A stretch of DNA of 64,000 nt. Source: Algoriphagus alkaliphilus. GTDB lineage: Bacteria; Bacteroidota; Bacteroidia; Cytophagales; Cyclobacteriaceae. The stretch spans positions 1 to 64,000 of the forward strand of contig NZ_FMXE01000002.1 in NCBI RefSeq assembly GCF_900103735.1. The letters run 5' to 3'. Under the pieces are notes generated by a model. That model had not been told where the DNA came from. It saw only the letters and a list, made by a program, of their open reading frames with translations, and made no database searches. A program made the translations under genes and the position numbers. Shown here piece after piece: positions 8,769 through 17,885 of the stretch (positions are counted from its first letter, which is position 1; every line of letters starts with the position of its first letter).

Positions 8769-9389
8769 ATGAATATATACCTAAAATATTTCGGAATTGC
8801 CTTTTTGGTGATTGCCCTAGACCAAGTGGTCAAAATGCTGGTCCATTTTGAAATGGATTTTGGCACCCCGGGACAGATTCCGATTTTCGGAGACTGGTTC
8901 AAGCTTCATTACACGACCAACCCGGGCATGGCCTTCGGCATGGAGTTGGGTACTGAGTACGGAAAAATGATCCTCACCTCTTTTAGATTGGTGGCCATGG
9001 TGGGTATTGGATACTATTTATGTTATATCATTGAAAAGAAAAACCATCCGATATATATCCTTTGCATTTCCATGATACTCGGTGGAGCAATAGGCAATTT
9101 GGTTGACTCGGTATTTTATGGAGTTTGGTTAAACAATGCGCCCTACAATGCACCAACGCCTTGGTTTCATGGGCAGGTTGTAGACATGTTCTACTTTGAT
9201 ATTTGGGAAGGCTATATCCCTGATTGGGTACCGCTTTGGGGTGGCAGCTACACAGCCCTGTGGCCGATATTCAATATCGCAGATGCCTCTATTTTCATTG
9301 GTGTTGGCATTATATTGATCTATCAGAACCGTTTTTTTCCTGAGAAAAAAGAGGAGATCTCCATACCAGAATCAGGGCCCGAACTTTAA
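8769..9389 (+). CDS. lspA: Lipoprotein signal peptidase II
   Basis: An inner-membrane aspartyl protease that removes signal peptides from prolipoproteins after lipidation. The 206-residue protein has four hydrophobic segments and both catalytic-Asp motifs: GNLVDS with Asp113 and FNIADAS with Asp172. It is longer than the ~165 residues of proteobacterial LspA because of an insert between the two motifs (about 118-160), a feature I associate with Bacteroidota homologues. It is directly downstream of ileS (5 bp gap), the classic ileS-lspA arrangement, and a strong terminator follows. Several lipoproteins in this window would be substrates. Confidence 0.95.
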   Translation: MNIYLKYFGIAFLVIALDQVVKMLVHFEMDFGTPGQIPIFGDWFKLHYTTNPGMAFGMELGTEYGKMILTSFRLVAMVGIGYYLCYIIEKKNHPIYILCISMILGGAIGNLVDSVFYGVWLNNAPYNAPTPWFHGQVVDMFYFDIWEGYIPDWVPLWGGSYTALWPIFNIADASIFIGVGIILIYQNRFFPEKKEEISIPESGPEL

Positions 9390-9410
9390 CACGCAAAATA
9401 TCACCGGTTC

Positions 9411-9445
9411 AAAGCCCGAAATTGAAAATATTCGGGCTTTTTTTT
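9411..9445 (+). terminator. Rho-independent terminator of ileS-lspA
   Basis: A perfect 10-bp stem (AAAGCCCGAA at 9411-9420 with TTCGGGCTTT at 9431-9440) and 10-nt loop, followed at once by a run of T. It lies 22 bp after the lspA stop codon. Confidence 0.9.
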
Positions 9446-9593
9446 GCATTTCTGTTAAATAAAAGCGGCTTTTTATAAAAGCAAATGCCTTTTTCAGTAA
9501 TTTCCAACTTGTATATTCTATTGTTAACCCAGTACTTATGAAATATAGTAATTGGAATATTTTCCTTTTGCTATATATGCTATAAAACTAACT

Positions 9594-12530
9594 ATGATAG
9601 TTAATTCCGATCAACCCTTTCAAATAGTTTATTCCATATTCAGTCACGAATTTTTAGGGTTACTTTTTGAATCCTTTGTAGTCCAATTGGATGATAAGGG
9701 AAGGCTATCTCTGGCTAATCAGAATATCAGTTCTGCCAATGCCTCCGAATTTGATTCAGGCTTGGACAAAGCGGATTATGAGTTGATTAAAATCATGGAT
9801 TCCATGCAGCCGGAGGTGGTAATCAAACCTTATATCAAAAAGGGTAATATCCGTCCCAAAGATTTTTTACCGAAAGTGTTTGACCCAAAAGTAGTGGATA
9901 GAACTATTCCTGATTTAGTACTTAAAAATCTCGAAATCAAACGGTCTCAGATCCTGCCACTCCTGATTGGGAAGCGGCTTTTTGAAATGGGATCAGACAA
10001 TAATCCAACTTGGAAAGAAATCAAAGTAAATGCCGAGCGGGCTACAGTCGTATTTCACTTTGACAAAGGAGAATACAACACTCAATATTATCCAATCGTC
10101 AAATTTCGGGGGAAAAGACTCGAATGGCAGCACAAAAACGGCTATTTAATCTGCAAAGACCCGGCTTGGTTGATTGTTGAGGAGCAACTTTACCACTTTG
10201 AAAAGGGAATCGACGGCAAAAAGCTTCAGCCATTTCTGAACAAAAGCCGGATCATGATTGAGCGCAAGTTTGAATTGGAGTATTACAGAAAATTCGTCAC
10301 CAACCTGATCACTCAATTTGAAGTCCAAGGCACAGGTTTTGAAATCAACACCGAACAGGGTACTCCTCAGGCTTTGCTCACCTTCAGTGAACTGCCGGGA
10401 GGGGCCAATGAAAATCTTTTCGGTGAGGAATTGGAAAATACGAATGAGGACATCATCGTCTTCGAACTCCGATACAAATACGGGGAATTTGACTTTGGCA
10501 TCATGTCAAAAGATGGAGAGGGAAATGGAAATTCATGTCGGTTTGAGGAAAAAGACGGGAATTTCACTTTCTATAAAACTGTCCGTACTCCTCAGGTAGA
10601 GAAAAAATTTGAAACCATTCTGAAAAAAAAGGACATGGTATTCATGCATGGGAAATTTGCGCTTCCCAAGACCCAAGCCTTCGAATGGCTGGGCAACAAC
10701 GAAGACTATCTGGAAGAAAATAAAATCAAAATCGTCCAGCGAAGTAGCCTCACCGGAAAAACCTTTCACATTGGCCGTGCTCAGATCACTATTGAAGTCA
10801 ATGAAAATATTGATTGGTTTGATGTCAGGGCACAAATCAAATTCGGAGTTTATCTCGTCCCTTTTGCCAAAATTCGAAAATTAATTATGCAGGGGAAGTC
10901 AGAATTTGAGCTCCCCAATGGTGAAGTGGCTGTGATACCCGCAACTTGGTTTGTCAACTATTCCGAACTATTTAACTTTATCGAAGAGCGATCTTCTGAG
11001 GAATTGGTCCTTCGAAAGCATCACTTGGCTTTTGCCCGCGAATTACAAAATGGAGAGCTGATCAAGCTAAACCTCAGCTTGAAGTTGGAGCGTCTGCGAA
11101 AGTTTGATGCCATTGATGAGTATGAGCTTCCGGAAAGTTTTGAAGGCACGCTAAGGCCTTACCAACATGCAGGATACAATTGGCTGCGCTTTCTGAATGA
11201 ATATCAATTCGGCGGTTGCCTCGCCGATGACATGGGATTGGGAAAGACGGTGCAGACTCTTGCACTCTTAGCCCACGAACGAGAGGAAAATCCAGGATTT
11301 ACTTCCGTGTTGGTCATGCCGACTTCCCTGATTTACAACTGGGAATTGGAGGCCAAAAAATTTGCTCCTGACCTTAAAGTCATGGTGTATTCGGGCACTT
11401 CAAGACTCAAAGATCCCTGGAAATTCAGGGGCTATGATATTGTGCTGACCTCCTACGGAATCGTCCGATTGGATATTGATATTTTGAAGGACTTCTATTT
11501 CAACTACATCATCCTGGACGAATCCCAAGCCATAAAAAATCCGAATTCAAACATTGCTGTAGCTGTCAATAAGCTGAAAAGCAAACGAAGATTAATCCTA
11601 ACGGGTACGCCTGTCGAGAACGGCACCATGGATCTTTGGTCGCAGATGAACTTTGTCAATCCGGGATTGCTTGGAAATCAGAATCTGTTTAAAAAACAAT
11701 ACCTCATTCCGATAGAAAAACAAAACGATAAGGAAAAAGCAATCAGGCTCAATGCCATGATCAAACCTTTTATCCTTCGAAGGCTGAAATCTCAAGTAGC
11801 GAAAGACCTGCCGGAAAAGCTCACCAATGTGAAGTATTCTGACATGACTACTGCGCAAGAGAAGGTCTATGAGGAAGTGAAAAGCTACTATCGGGAAAAA
11901 ATCATCGGCGAACTTGCAGGAACAGGTAGAGGATCTCAGCAATTCACCTTGCTCCGTGGCTTGACCCAATTGAGACAGATCGCCAACCATCCCAAGCTGG
12001 TCAGGGAAGACTACGAGGGGGAATCCGGGAAATTGGAGGACATCACATACATGCTTCAGGAAACCATCTCCGAAGATCACAAAGTCCTTGTCTTTAGCCA
12101 GTTTGTAAGGCATTTGAGCATTGTCAGAAAGTACCTCGACGAACAAAATATTCCTTACGCTTATCTCGACGGATCGACAAGAGACCGTCAGGCCCAAGTG
12201 GAGAAGTTTCAGGAAAATCCCGAGGTAAAGGTATTTCTCATTTCACTTAAAGCCGGTGGTGTCGGTCTCAACCTGACCAAAGCAGAATATGTCTTCTTGC
12301 TCGACCCTTGGTGGAATCCTGCCGTGGAAGCTCAGGCAATCGACCGCGCACACCGAATCGGTCAGGAAAACAAGGTCATCATCTACAAATTCATCACCCG
12401 TGGGTCTGTGGAGGAAAAAATCATGGCGCTTCAGGATCGTAAGCTGGCCCTTGCCGGCGAATTGATCAGCAATGAAGAAAGCTTCATGAAGAGCTTGGAC
12501 AATGATGATATTCGGGCGTTGTTGGATTAG
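9594..12530 (+). CDS. SNF2-family DEAD/DEAH-box helicase
   Basis: A Swi2/Snf2-type ATP-dependent DNA translocase of 978 residues. The N-terminal ~500 residues are the poorly conserved region typical of bacterial SNF2 proteins. The ATPase core follows with Walker A DDMGLGKT (Lys551), Walker B DESQ at 642-645, the GTPVENGTMDLWS motif III region, and a helicase C domain ending in the signature DPWWNPAVEAQAIDRAHRIGQ-like stretch near residue 920. A longer frame from a TTG at 9552 exists, but the ATG at 9594 is preferred because the upstream residues are not conserved-looking. The gene stands alone, with a terminator before it and a hairpin after. The likely role is chromatin/nucleoid remodelling or transcription recycling; the exact function is not deducible. 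Confidence 0.93.
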   Translation: MIVNSDQPFQIVYSIFSHEFLGLLFESFVVQLDDKGRLSLANQNISSANASEFDSGLDKADYELIKIMDSMQPEVVIKPYIKKGNIRPKDFLPKVFDPKVVDRTIPDLVLKNLEIKRSQILPLLIGKRLFEMGSDNNPTWKEIKVNAERATVVFHFDKGEYNTQYYPIVKFRGKRLEWQHKNGYLICKDPAWLIVEEQLYHFEKGIDGKKLQPFLNKSRIMIERKFELEYYRKFVTNLITQFEVQGTGFEINTEQGTPQALLTFSELPGGANENLFGEELENTNEDIIVFELRYKYGEFDFGIMSKDGEGNGNSCRFEEKDGNFTFYKTVRTPQVEKKFETILKKKDMVFMHGKFALPKTQAFEWLGNNEDYLEENKIKIVQRSSLTGKTFHIGRAQITIEVNENIDWFDVRAQIKFGVYLVPFAKIRKLIMQGKSEFELPNGEVAVIPATWFVNYSELFNFIEERSSEELVLRKHHLAFARELQNGELIKLNLSLKLERLRKFDAIDEYELPESFEGTLRPYQHAGYNWLRFLNEYQFGGCLADDMGLGKTVQTLALLAHEREENPGFTSVLVMPTSLIYNWELEAKKFAPDLKVMVYSGTSRLKDPWKFRGYDIVLTSYGIVRLDIDILKDFYFNYIILDESQAIKNPNSNIAVAVNKLKSKRRLILTGTPVENGTMDLWSQMNFVNPGLLGNQNLFKKQYLIPIEKQNDKEKAIRLNAMIKPFILRRLKSQVAKDLPEKLTNVKYSDMTTAQEKVYEEVKSYYREKIIGELAGTGRGSQQFTLLRGLTQLRQIANHPKLVREDYEGESGKLEDITYMLQETISEDHKVLVFSQFVRHLSIVRKYLDEQNIPYAYLDGSTRDRQAQVEKFQENPEVKVFLISLKAGGVGLNLTKAEYVFLLDPWWNPAVEAQAIDRAHRIGQENKVIIYKFITRGSVEEKIMALQDRKLALAGELISNEESFMKSLDNDDIRALLD

Positions 12531-12541
12531 GAGATTGAAAG

Positions 12542-12618
12542 TGGTAAGGTGGCAAAGTTGCAAAGTTGGGTTCACGAACTTTGCAACTTTTGAACTTTCC
12601 AACCTTACAACCCTTTTT
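12542..12618. repeat. Nested inverted repeat after the SNF2 gene (possible terminator)
   Basis: A perfect 14-bp inverted repeat (AAAGTTGCAAAGTT at 12554-12567 with its complement at 12577-12590, 9-nt loop) sits inside a second, looser pair (GTAAGGT near 12544 with ACCTTAC near 12602). A T-rich run follows at 12613-12618. It could terminate the helicase transcript, and its AAAGTTGCAAAGTT wording looks like a dispersed Bacteroidota repeat. Confidence 0.6.
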
Positions 12619-12749
12619 TATCATTTTGATTCTCAACCCCCTAACCGGACTTGACAAATCTTAACCATTTTTTATTGGCAGTTCCTAGCTATTGATGGGG
12701 ATATTTTTCTAATTTAATTGAACACAGTACCACTACAATTTACCTGCAC

Positions 12750-14099
12750 ATGCCTAGAGCCAAGTCCGATAACGATCGGAAAATATTTGTGCTGGACACT
12801 TCCGTGATCCTATACGCACACAACTCCATCATGAATTTTGCCGAGCACAATGTAGTGATCCCGATCACCGTGCTGGAGGAACTCGATCAGTTTAAAAAAG
12901 GCAATGATACCAAGAACTTCGAAGCCAGGGAATTTATTCGTCTGCTCGACAAACTGTCCAAAGATCAGCGGATTGATGAATGGTCTCCTTTAAACGGGAA
13001 GACCAGAGGAGATTTCAAAGTGATGATGTATCATCCTGTAAATGAGAAAAATGCCAATGTGATCTTTGGGGAAGACAAAAACGACCACAAGATCCTCAAT
13101 GTCGCACTGCATCTTCAGGAAAAGGAAAAGTCCAAAAAGGTGATTCTCGTTTCCAAGGACATCAACCTACGACTGAAGGCTAAATCGCTCAACATCCAAG
13201 CGGAGGACTACGAGACCGGCAAAATCAAAAACATCACCGAACTCGAAAATACCGGGAAGTATGTGATGGACAATGTCGATCCTGAGGCAATCAACAAGCT
13301 GTATGAGCAGGGATTTATCGAAGCAAAGACGATACTTGGTACAAGAAAGCGAAAGTCAAATGCCTACTACATCCTCAAAAGCGACAAAAACTCCGTCCTG
13401 GCATTTTACAATTCGGAGGAAAATGTGCTGGAACGCGTGGACAAACGATTGGCTTACAACATCAAGCCGAAGAATGCCGAGCAGACATTTGCCCTGCATG
13501 CGATCATGAATCCTGACATCAAGTTGGTATCGATTCAAGGGGTGGCAGGAACTGGAAAGACGCTATTGGCACTTGCCGGAGCTCTTGAGCAGCGAAGAGA
13601 ATACAAGCAGATCTTCCTGGCAAGGCCAATCGTTCCGCTTTCCAACAAGGACATTGGATATTTGCCAGGTGACATCAAGTCCAAGCTCAATCCTTACATG
13701 GAGCCGCTGTGGGACAATCTGAAGTTTATCCAAAACCAATACAAGGAGACGGACAAAGAGTTCCAAAAAATCACAGAACTCGTCAATCAGGAAAAGCTGG
13801 TGATTCAGCCCTTGGCTTACATTCGCGGGCGCTCGCTTTCCAATATCTTCTTTATTGTGGATGAGGCGCAAAACCTGACTCCACATGAAATTAAGACGAT
13901 CATCTCACGTGCAGGTGAAAACACAAAAATCATCTTCACCGGTGATGTCTTCCAGATCGATACGCCTTATTTGGATTCACAATCCAATGGGCTGTCCTAT
14001 CTGATCGACCGGGCAAAGGACCATCCCCTCTACGCACACATCAAGCTGGAGAAAGGCGAGCGATCAGAGCTGGCCAATCTGGCGAATGAGTTGTTGTAA
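12750..14099 (+). CDS. PIN domain-PhoH family ATPase
   Basis: A 449-residue fusion of an N-terminal PIN ribonuclease domain (KIFVLDTSVILYAHNS near residue 10, acidic residues further on) and a C-terminal PhoH ATPase (about 240-445). The ATPase has Walker A GVAGTGKTLLAL, the GDIKSKLNPYMEPLWD segment typical of PhoH, and Walker B FIVDEAQNLTPHEIK. PhoH2/YlaK-type fusions have RNA helicase and RNase activity in studied members. Cytoplasmic, with an ATG start. It stands alone between the SNF2 gene and a hairpin at 14129. A role in RNA turnover is the best inference. Confidence 0.92.
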   Translation: MPRAKSDNDRKIFVLDTSVILYAHNSIMNFAEHNVVIPITVLEELDQFKKGNDTKNFEAREFIRLLDKLSKDQRIDEWSPLNGKTRGDFKVMMYHPVNEKNANVIFGEDKNDHKILNVALHLQEKEKSKKVILVSKDINLRLKAKSLNIQAEDYETGKIKNITELENTGKYVMDNVDPEAINKLYEQGFIEAKTILGTRKRKSNAYYILKSDKNSVLAFYNSEENVLERVDKRLAYNIKPKNAEQTFALHAIMNPDIKLVSIQGVAGTGKTLLALAGALEQRREYKQIFLARPIVPLSNKDIGYLPGDIKSKLNPYMEPLWDNLKFIQNQYKETDKEFQKITELVNQEKLVIQPLAYIRGRSLSNIFFIVDEAQNLTPHEIKTIISRAGENTKIIFTGDVFQIDTPYLDSQSNGLSYLIDRAKDHPLYAHIKLEKGERSELANLANELL

Positions 14100-14128
14100 T
14101 CTTTGGAAATAGTTTTAAAACAAAAATA

Positions 14129-14163
14129 TCCAAGGTAGGCTCGATCAACTTGCCTACCTTGGA
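14129..14163. terminator. Bidirectional terminator between phoH-like and barrel genes
   Basis: A perfect 12-bp stem (TCCAAGGTAGGC at 14129-14140 with GCCTACCTTGGA at 14152-14163) and 11-nt loop. The strand flanks are T-rich on both sides when read outward, most strongly on the minus side (TATTTTTGTTTT), so it probably ends both converging transcripts. Confidence 0.7.
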
Positions 14164-14226
14164 ATATAGATTTTTGATAAAAACTGGGATTGATTAGGTT
14201 ACAGCAGATTTAGACTTCTAGTCAAA

Positions 14227-14784
14227 TCAAAGCCGAATACCTAAGGCTAACGAGTTTATCCAATGAAAGCTGGCTTTCTCATAGGTATAGGAAAGGACTA
14301 AAGGCATTTTCAGGGGCAAAATATACCCTAACCTCAGTCCAAAAACTTCCTGCCCATGATCTGCGACGTCATACCGGATTACTTCCCCATTCCCATTTAA
14401 CAGGGATGCCTCATTCCTTTCAAATCCCACCCTTCTATACCTCAGTTGGGCCATAAAAGTATCTTTAGACTTGACTTGGATCGTTTTGGAAAGTCCAATC
14501 CCCATCCAATATCCATTTTGAAACCATTCGGAATAGCAGGTAGTACAATTCGGCAATAGCTCATAACCAAGGCCTCCCAAACCATTCAAGCCGATTTTTT
14601 TGACTATCGGAAATTGATACTCAGCTCCGAGTCCGATACCGGAATCTGAAAAACCTCTTAACCTACTGGTTACCTGTAGGTAGCTTAGATTGACCTGAAA
14701 TCGCTTTTCCTTTTGATCTTGAGAAAAAAGATCAGTTGGCCATAAAAAAAGGGTTAAGCAAATTATTACTATAAAATTTTTCAT
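14227..14784 (-). CDS. Putative outer-membrane beta-barrel protein
   Basis: The 185-residue product has a cleavable signal peptide (about residues 1-21, ending LFSQ) followed by alternating hydrophobic/polar strands rich in Gly and aromatic residues. It ends in a terminal Leu after NSLALGIRL, consistent with a small 8-stranded outer-membrane barrel. I recognise no specific family. Its ATG overlaps the stop of the upstream broken lipoprotein gene by 4 bp, so the two were probably co-translated as a secreted lipoprotein plus barrel pair. A CTTCYSEW cysteine pair lies near residue 80. The loss of the upstream reading frame may have uncoupled its translation. Confidence 0.7.
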   Translation of the reverse strand: MKNFIVIICLTLFLWPTDLFSQDQKEKRFQVNLSYLQVTSRLRGFSDSGIGLGAEYQFPIVKKIGLNGLGGLGYELLPNCTTCYSEWFQNGYWMGIGLSKTIQVKSKDTFMAQLRYRRVGFERNEASLLNGNGEVIRYDVADHGQEVFGLRLGYILPLKMPLVLSYTYEKASFHWINSLALGIRL

Positions 14785-16119
14785 AGTCTTGTTAGTCTTG
14801 GTTCAAATGTAAATTGAGCCCTTCCATCTCTGCCTGTGAATTGCCAAATTGCATTCCCTCCATAAAGTCCAAGACCATTATCAATTTTGTGCCCCCCATT
14901 AATCTCAGCACATCGATACCATGTTTGAGAACCAAAGGACATTGTATCACCCTGAGAAACTGTCTGTTGCGAATTGGTTGTCGTCCCTGTATTTGGATTG
15001 AAACTAACTGAGGTAACAGTCTGTGTCATAACATGATTATTCCTCTGATAGGCAACTATCATTTGTATTGATATATTTGAATCATGCCAATGAGTAAGGA
15101 TTGGTTGGGCCAGAAAATCGGTTTTCCATCCGAAATCGCCTCTGTTTATCTTTTTTTCGTGGACTAGCCTATTTACATTAAATCCAAGGGATGGCACACC
15201 CGAAGCATTTAAGTTATAAGTACCATAAGCTACCCAAACCGTGATAAAATTTCCTGAAGGCCATCCTTTGGTATTATCCAAAATTCTGAAATTTGGCATA
15301 TGATATCGGACCACGTCAGTTGACTGAACCTGATCACACGTTATTCCTTCATTGTATGGTATTACATTGGTTAAGCTTAGATTTTCACTATTCAATTCCT
15401 TTTTGCCAAATGATCTGTCATAAAGCCCTTCTCCAAATGCTCCAAACACTATTGTAGGATTTTCCATCGCATACTCATCACTTCCCATAAATACCTCCAG
15501 CGTTTGATTTTCCAAACCTTCCAAAATTGAATCTAGAGATCGATTCTCTCCTAGTTTTATTTTAAAAGCGGGAGTCTCACCTTTCCAATTAGGATCTTTT
15601 TGAAATCCTTCATCCTCCATCTCCTGAGTCCACCAAGAAATTGTCAACTCATCAATTTCCTCGAGGGAGAAGTTCCTAGCTAGGTATGGTGCTAAAACTT
15701 CCAAATCGTTTTGTTTGATGAAATCAATAAAATAATCTGAGTCATAGGAAATGTTTTGAGTCCTTTGGAATGCTCCCTGATTCTTAAAAACTGAAACGAT
15801 TGATGACTTCTTTCGAGACATGATGTCATTTTCAGTTTCAAAAACCCTTTTTAAACTAAATTCCAATTCACCTTCATTCCCATCAAGCCTGGAGTACCCA
15901 TAAAACTCATTTAATACATCCGGGGTATCTAATATTGAGGCAAATATGGCCTAAAGATGAATCAAGTCATCTTCATTTATACTTTGAGAATCACTTGTCG
16001 AAATCTCGTCCAATTCCGACATCGATGGCTGTGGATCTATTTGATTACATGCCCCAATTAATAAAACAAGAGAGAGAGAGAGAGAGCAAAATTCTCCCTC
16101 TTCGTTTTTCATTTTTCAT
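14781..16119 (-). pseudogene. Lipoprotein gene broken by CT-tract frameshift and a nonsense codon
   Basis: An open frame of 361 codons (to 15866) lacks a credible start, but reading upstream in the same frame restores a lipoprotein. ATG at 16117-16119 gives MKNEKRRGRILLSLSLS, then a (CT)9 tract, then, in the frame of the body, LVLLIGACNQIDPQP, a clear lipobox. ATG and lipobox are out of frame by one base. One extra CT unit, or two fewer, would join them. A TAG at 15951-15953 also interrupts the frame between IHL and AIFASIL. Downstream internal starts (for example ATG in NDIMSRKK) could make only an unexported fragment. The C-terminal ~200 residues look like a secreted beta-rich domain that I do not recognise. 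Confidence 0.75.
16069..16086 (-). repeat. (CT)9 microsatellite in lipoprotein signal-peptide region
   Basis: Nine perfect dinucleotide units, reading CT on the coding strand, encode the Leu-Ser core of the signal peptide. Tract length sets whether the start codon is in frame with the lipobox: 10 or 7 units would be in frame, while the observed 9 are not. Confidence 0.85.
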
Positions 16120-16634
16120 AAAATAGAAGTTTGTTTAAAAGTATATCTGAAAATTTTTGTAATGTAAATAAAGTTTCAGAATTTCCAATTCGGTCGTCAA
16201 CTATTTAATTTCATATTAATAATTTTTTTTTAATCAATGCAGTTCTAATTAATTATGATAGAAAAAATAAGTAATTCCTTTTGTTCCCTTCATTTATTGC
16301 GTGGATATCTGTGTACCATGCATTGAAAAGGAGAAAAAAAAATCTGAGATGGATAAGCTGACAAATGAGTTATTGCAAATCGATTTAAAAGCTATTTTCA
16401 AAGCTGCCTTAAAGGCAACTTTTCATTTTTGTGTGTATTATTTGTTAAATTTTCGCAAACCGGGCAACCAATTATCATTCGGTAAATTTGTCCGCCACTG
16501 ACAGAGTAGTGTTCGATAGCGTACAGTGTTTTTTGGAAAAAGTGCCCCTGAAGCTATTTTTAGGGTTTTTTCGAGTTTGGTCGCCTTTTGGCATATTCCC
16601 TACATACGAAAACAAACCAACATATTATTAAGCC
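16120..16634. other. AT-rich intergenic region, no supported gene
   Basis: About 500 bp of AT-rich DNA between the divergent lipoprotein gene and a small plus-strand frame. A 66-codon frame at 16301-16501 shows no signal, domain or coding-like composition and is not called. The segment should contain the promoters of both flanking genes, but I cannot place them with confidence. Confidence 0.5.
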
Positions 16635-16865
16635 ATGACTACTGCAATCTTTTCTCAAAAAAACGTCTGTGCGGCACTGGGATTTGCAATGGCACTTACT
16701 ATCGTACTCAAAGCAAAAGCTGAAACCAGTCTTGCACAGCAAACTGCCCGATTTGAAACTACTAAACCAACTCCACAAATCGGATCCAAAAATAAAAAAG
16801 GTCCTGAAACTCTTCAGGTAAACATCTACAAAACAGAAAAGTCCCGGGAGTCCGGGACTTGTTAA
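16635..16865 (+). CDS. Small hypothetical protein, possibly secreted
   Basis: A 76-residue frame with ATG start and a hydrophobic segment at about residues 12-26 (AALGFAMALTIVLKAKA) that could be a signal peptide, followed by a basic, low-complexity tail. Its last codons contain a 9-bp hairpin (AAGTCCCGG 16839-16847 with CCGGGACTT 16852-16860), and a proper terminator follows 48 bp later, which supports a real short transcript here. I do not recognise it. It may alternatively be a non-coding RNA with a chance open frame. Confidence 0.4.
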   Translation: MTTAIFSQKNVCAALGFAMALTIVLKAKAETSLAQQTARFETTKPTPQIGSKNKKGPETLQVNIYKTEKSRESGTC

Positions 16866-16912
16866 AGACAATTATCCGTAAGGGTTAATTTGGTTGATTG
16901 TTTGGTTAATCT

Positions 16913-16942
16913 AAAGAGGAGGATCCTGTCCGCCTCTTTTTT
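16913..16942 (+). terminator. Rho-independent terminator
   Basis: The stem is AAAGAGG (16913-16919) with CCTCTTT (16933-16939), extended by GGA/TCC across one A-G mismatch, with a 5-nt loop and further T residues. It follows the small plus-strand gene. Confidence 0.7.
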
Positions 16943-16964
16943 AGTTTTCACGGTCATGAAACTA

Positions 16965-16993
16965 CCCTCCAAGGGTTCAGAACCCTTGGAGGG
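16965..16993. repeat. 13-bp perfect hairpin, dispersed-repeat-like
   Basis: CCCTCCAAGGGTT at 16965-16977 pairs perfectly with 16981-16993 around a 3-nt loop. No T-run follows on either strand, so it is a poor intrinsic terminator. It lies 16 bp beyond the end of the LytTR regulator and may act as a transcript-end stabiliser or be a dispersed palindromic repeat. Confidence 0.6.
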
Positions 16994-17008
16994 ATTTACC
17001 ATACCAAC

Positions 17009-17761
17009 TCAACTTTCCGTAATCGTATTCAGTTTCGCCAGGAAGCTGTTGTAATACTGTCTTCCCACTTGAATCACCCCCCCTTGCCGCAGCATGATCT
17101 CTTTGGTATTGAAACTTTCGATCTGCCCGAGATGGACGATATATGATTTTTGAACACGAAGAAACAAATGCGATGGAAGGATATCCTCGATTTCTTTCAT
17201 GGACTTTCGGATGCTGTAGTCTCTGTTTTTGGTATAAATAGTGACCATGTTACCATTGGCCTCGATATAAAAAATGTCATCGTAAAGAACTCGCTCAAAG
17301 GCATTATCGGCTTTTATAAACACTGCATCTACTACCAAAAATGGGCTTTCGTTACCATGTACTACCGCCACTTCCGGAGTAGGCTTTGTTCGTTTGTTAT
17401 ACAGCACGATTTCGACAATCGCATGAATATCGTTGGTATTGAAGGGCTTTACGATAAACCCCGCAGGAGCAATTCGCTTTGCCCGCTCGATGATGGTAGG
17501 GTCACTGTAGGAAGTCACAAACACGAGTGGGGCATCCACCATTTGCTTGACAATCTCACCTAGCTCTATCCCATCTTTATCACCTTTCAGCTTGATATCC
17601 ATAAATATCAGATCCGGGCGATATTTTTTGATCACCTTAATGCACTGATTGGCTGAGTTAGCGATGTCAATATTTACATAGCCTAAGAGTTCAAGTATTT
17701 CCTGGATGTTTTCTGCAATACTTAAATCGTCCTCGACGATCAGAATTCGTTCTTCTTTCAT
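17009..17761 (-). CDS. LytTR-family response regulator
   Basis: A two-domain cytoplasmic regulator of 250 residues. The N-terminal receiver domain has an acidic pair after ILIVEDD, phospho-acceptor Asp55 in FMDIKLKGD, switch Thr in VFVTSYSD and conserved Lys in IVKPF. The C-terminal LytTR DNA-binding domain has the typical IEANGNMVTIYT and HLFLRVQKSYIVHL segments. I take the ATG at 17761 rather than an in-frame TTG four codons upstream. It lies downstream of, but separated by about 125 bp from, a second LytTR regulator and a LytS-type kinase on the same strand, and has no adjacent kinase of its own. Confidence 0.9.
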   Translation of the reverse strand: MKEERILIVEDDLSIAENIQEILELLGYVNIDIANSANQCIKVIKKYRPDLIFMDIKLKGDKDGIELGEIVKQMVDAPLVFVTSYSDPTIIERAKRIAPAGFIVKPFNTNDIHAIVEIVLYNKRTKPTPEVAVVHGNESPFLVVDAVFIKADNAFERVLYDDIFYIEANGNMVTIYTKNRDYSIRKSMKEIEDILPSHLFLRVQKSYIVHLGQIESFNTKEIMLRQGGVIQVGRQYYNSFLAKLNTITES

Positions 17762-17885
17762 AAGTTTAAGCAATTGAAGTGCTGATGGGGTTCAAAAATA
17801 GATATTCTGCTAATGGAGCGAATAGTTACCCTAATGTCAAAATTTTCTTTTGAAAATCAAATGCTTTTTTTTGTCTATGAAAGGT

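Noticed and set aside
9552-9593. TTG-initiated extension of the SNF2 gene
   Set aside because: The ATG at 9594 is a more natural start and the added 14 residues are not characteristic of the family.
11074-11265. Minus-strand small frame inside the SNF2 gene, and many similar antisense frames inside ileS, uvrA and the SusC gene
   Set aside because: They lie antisense within strongly conserved genes and have no independent evidence.
16301-16501. 66-codon plus-strand frame
   Set aside because: No signal, domain, conserved-looking region or plausible initiation context in a strongly AT-rich gap.
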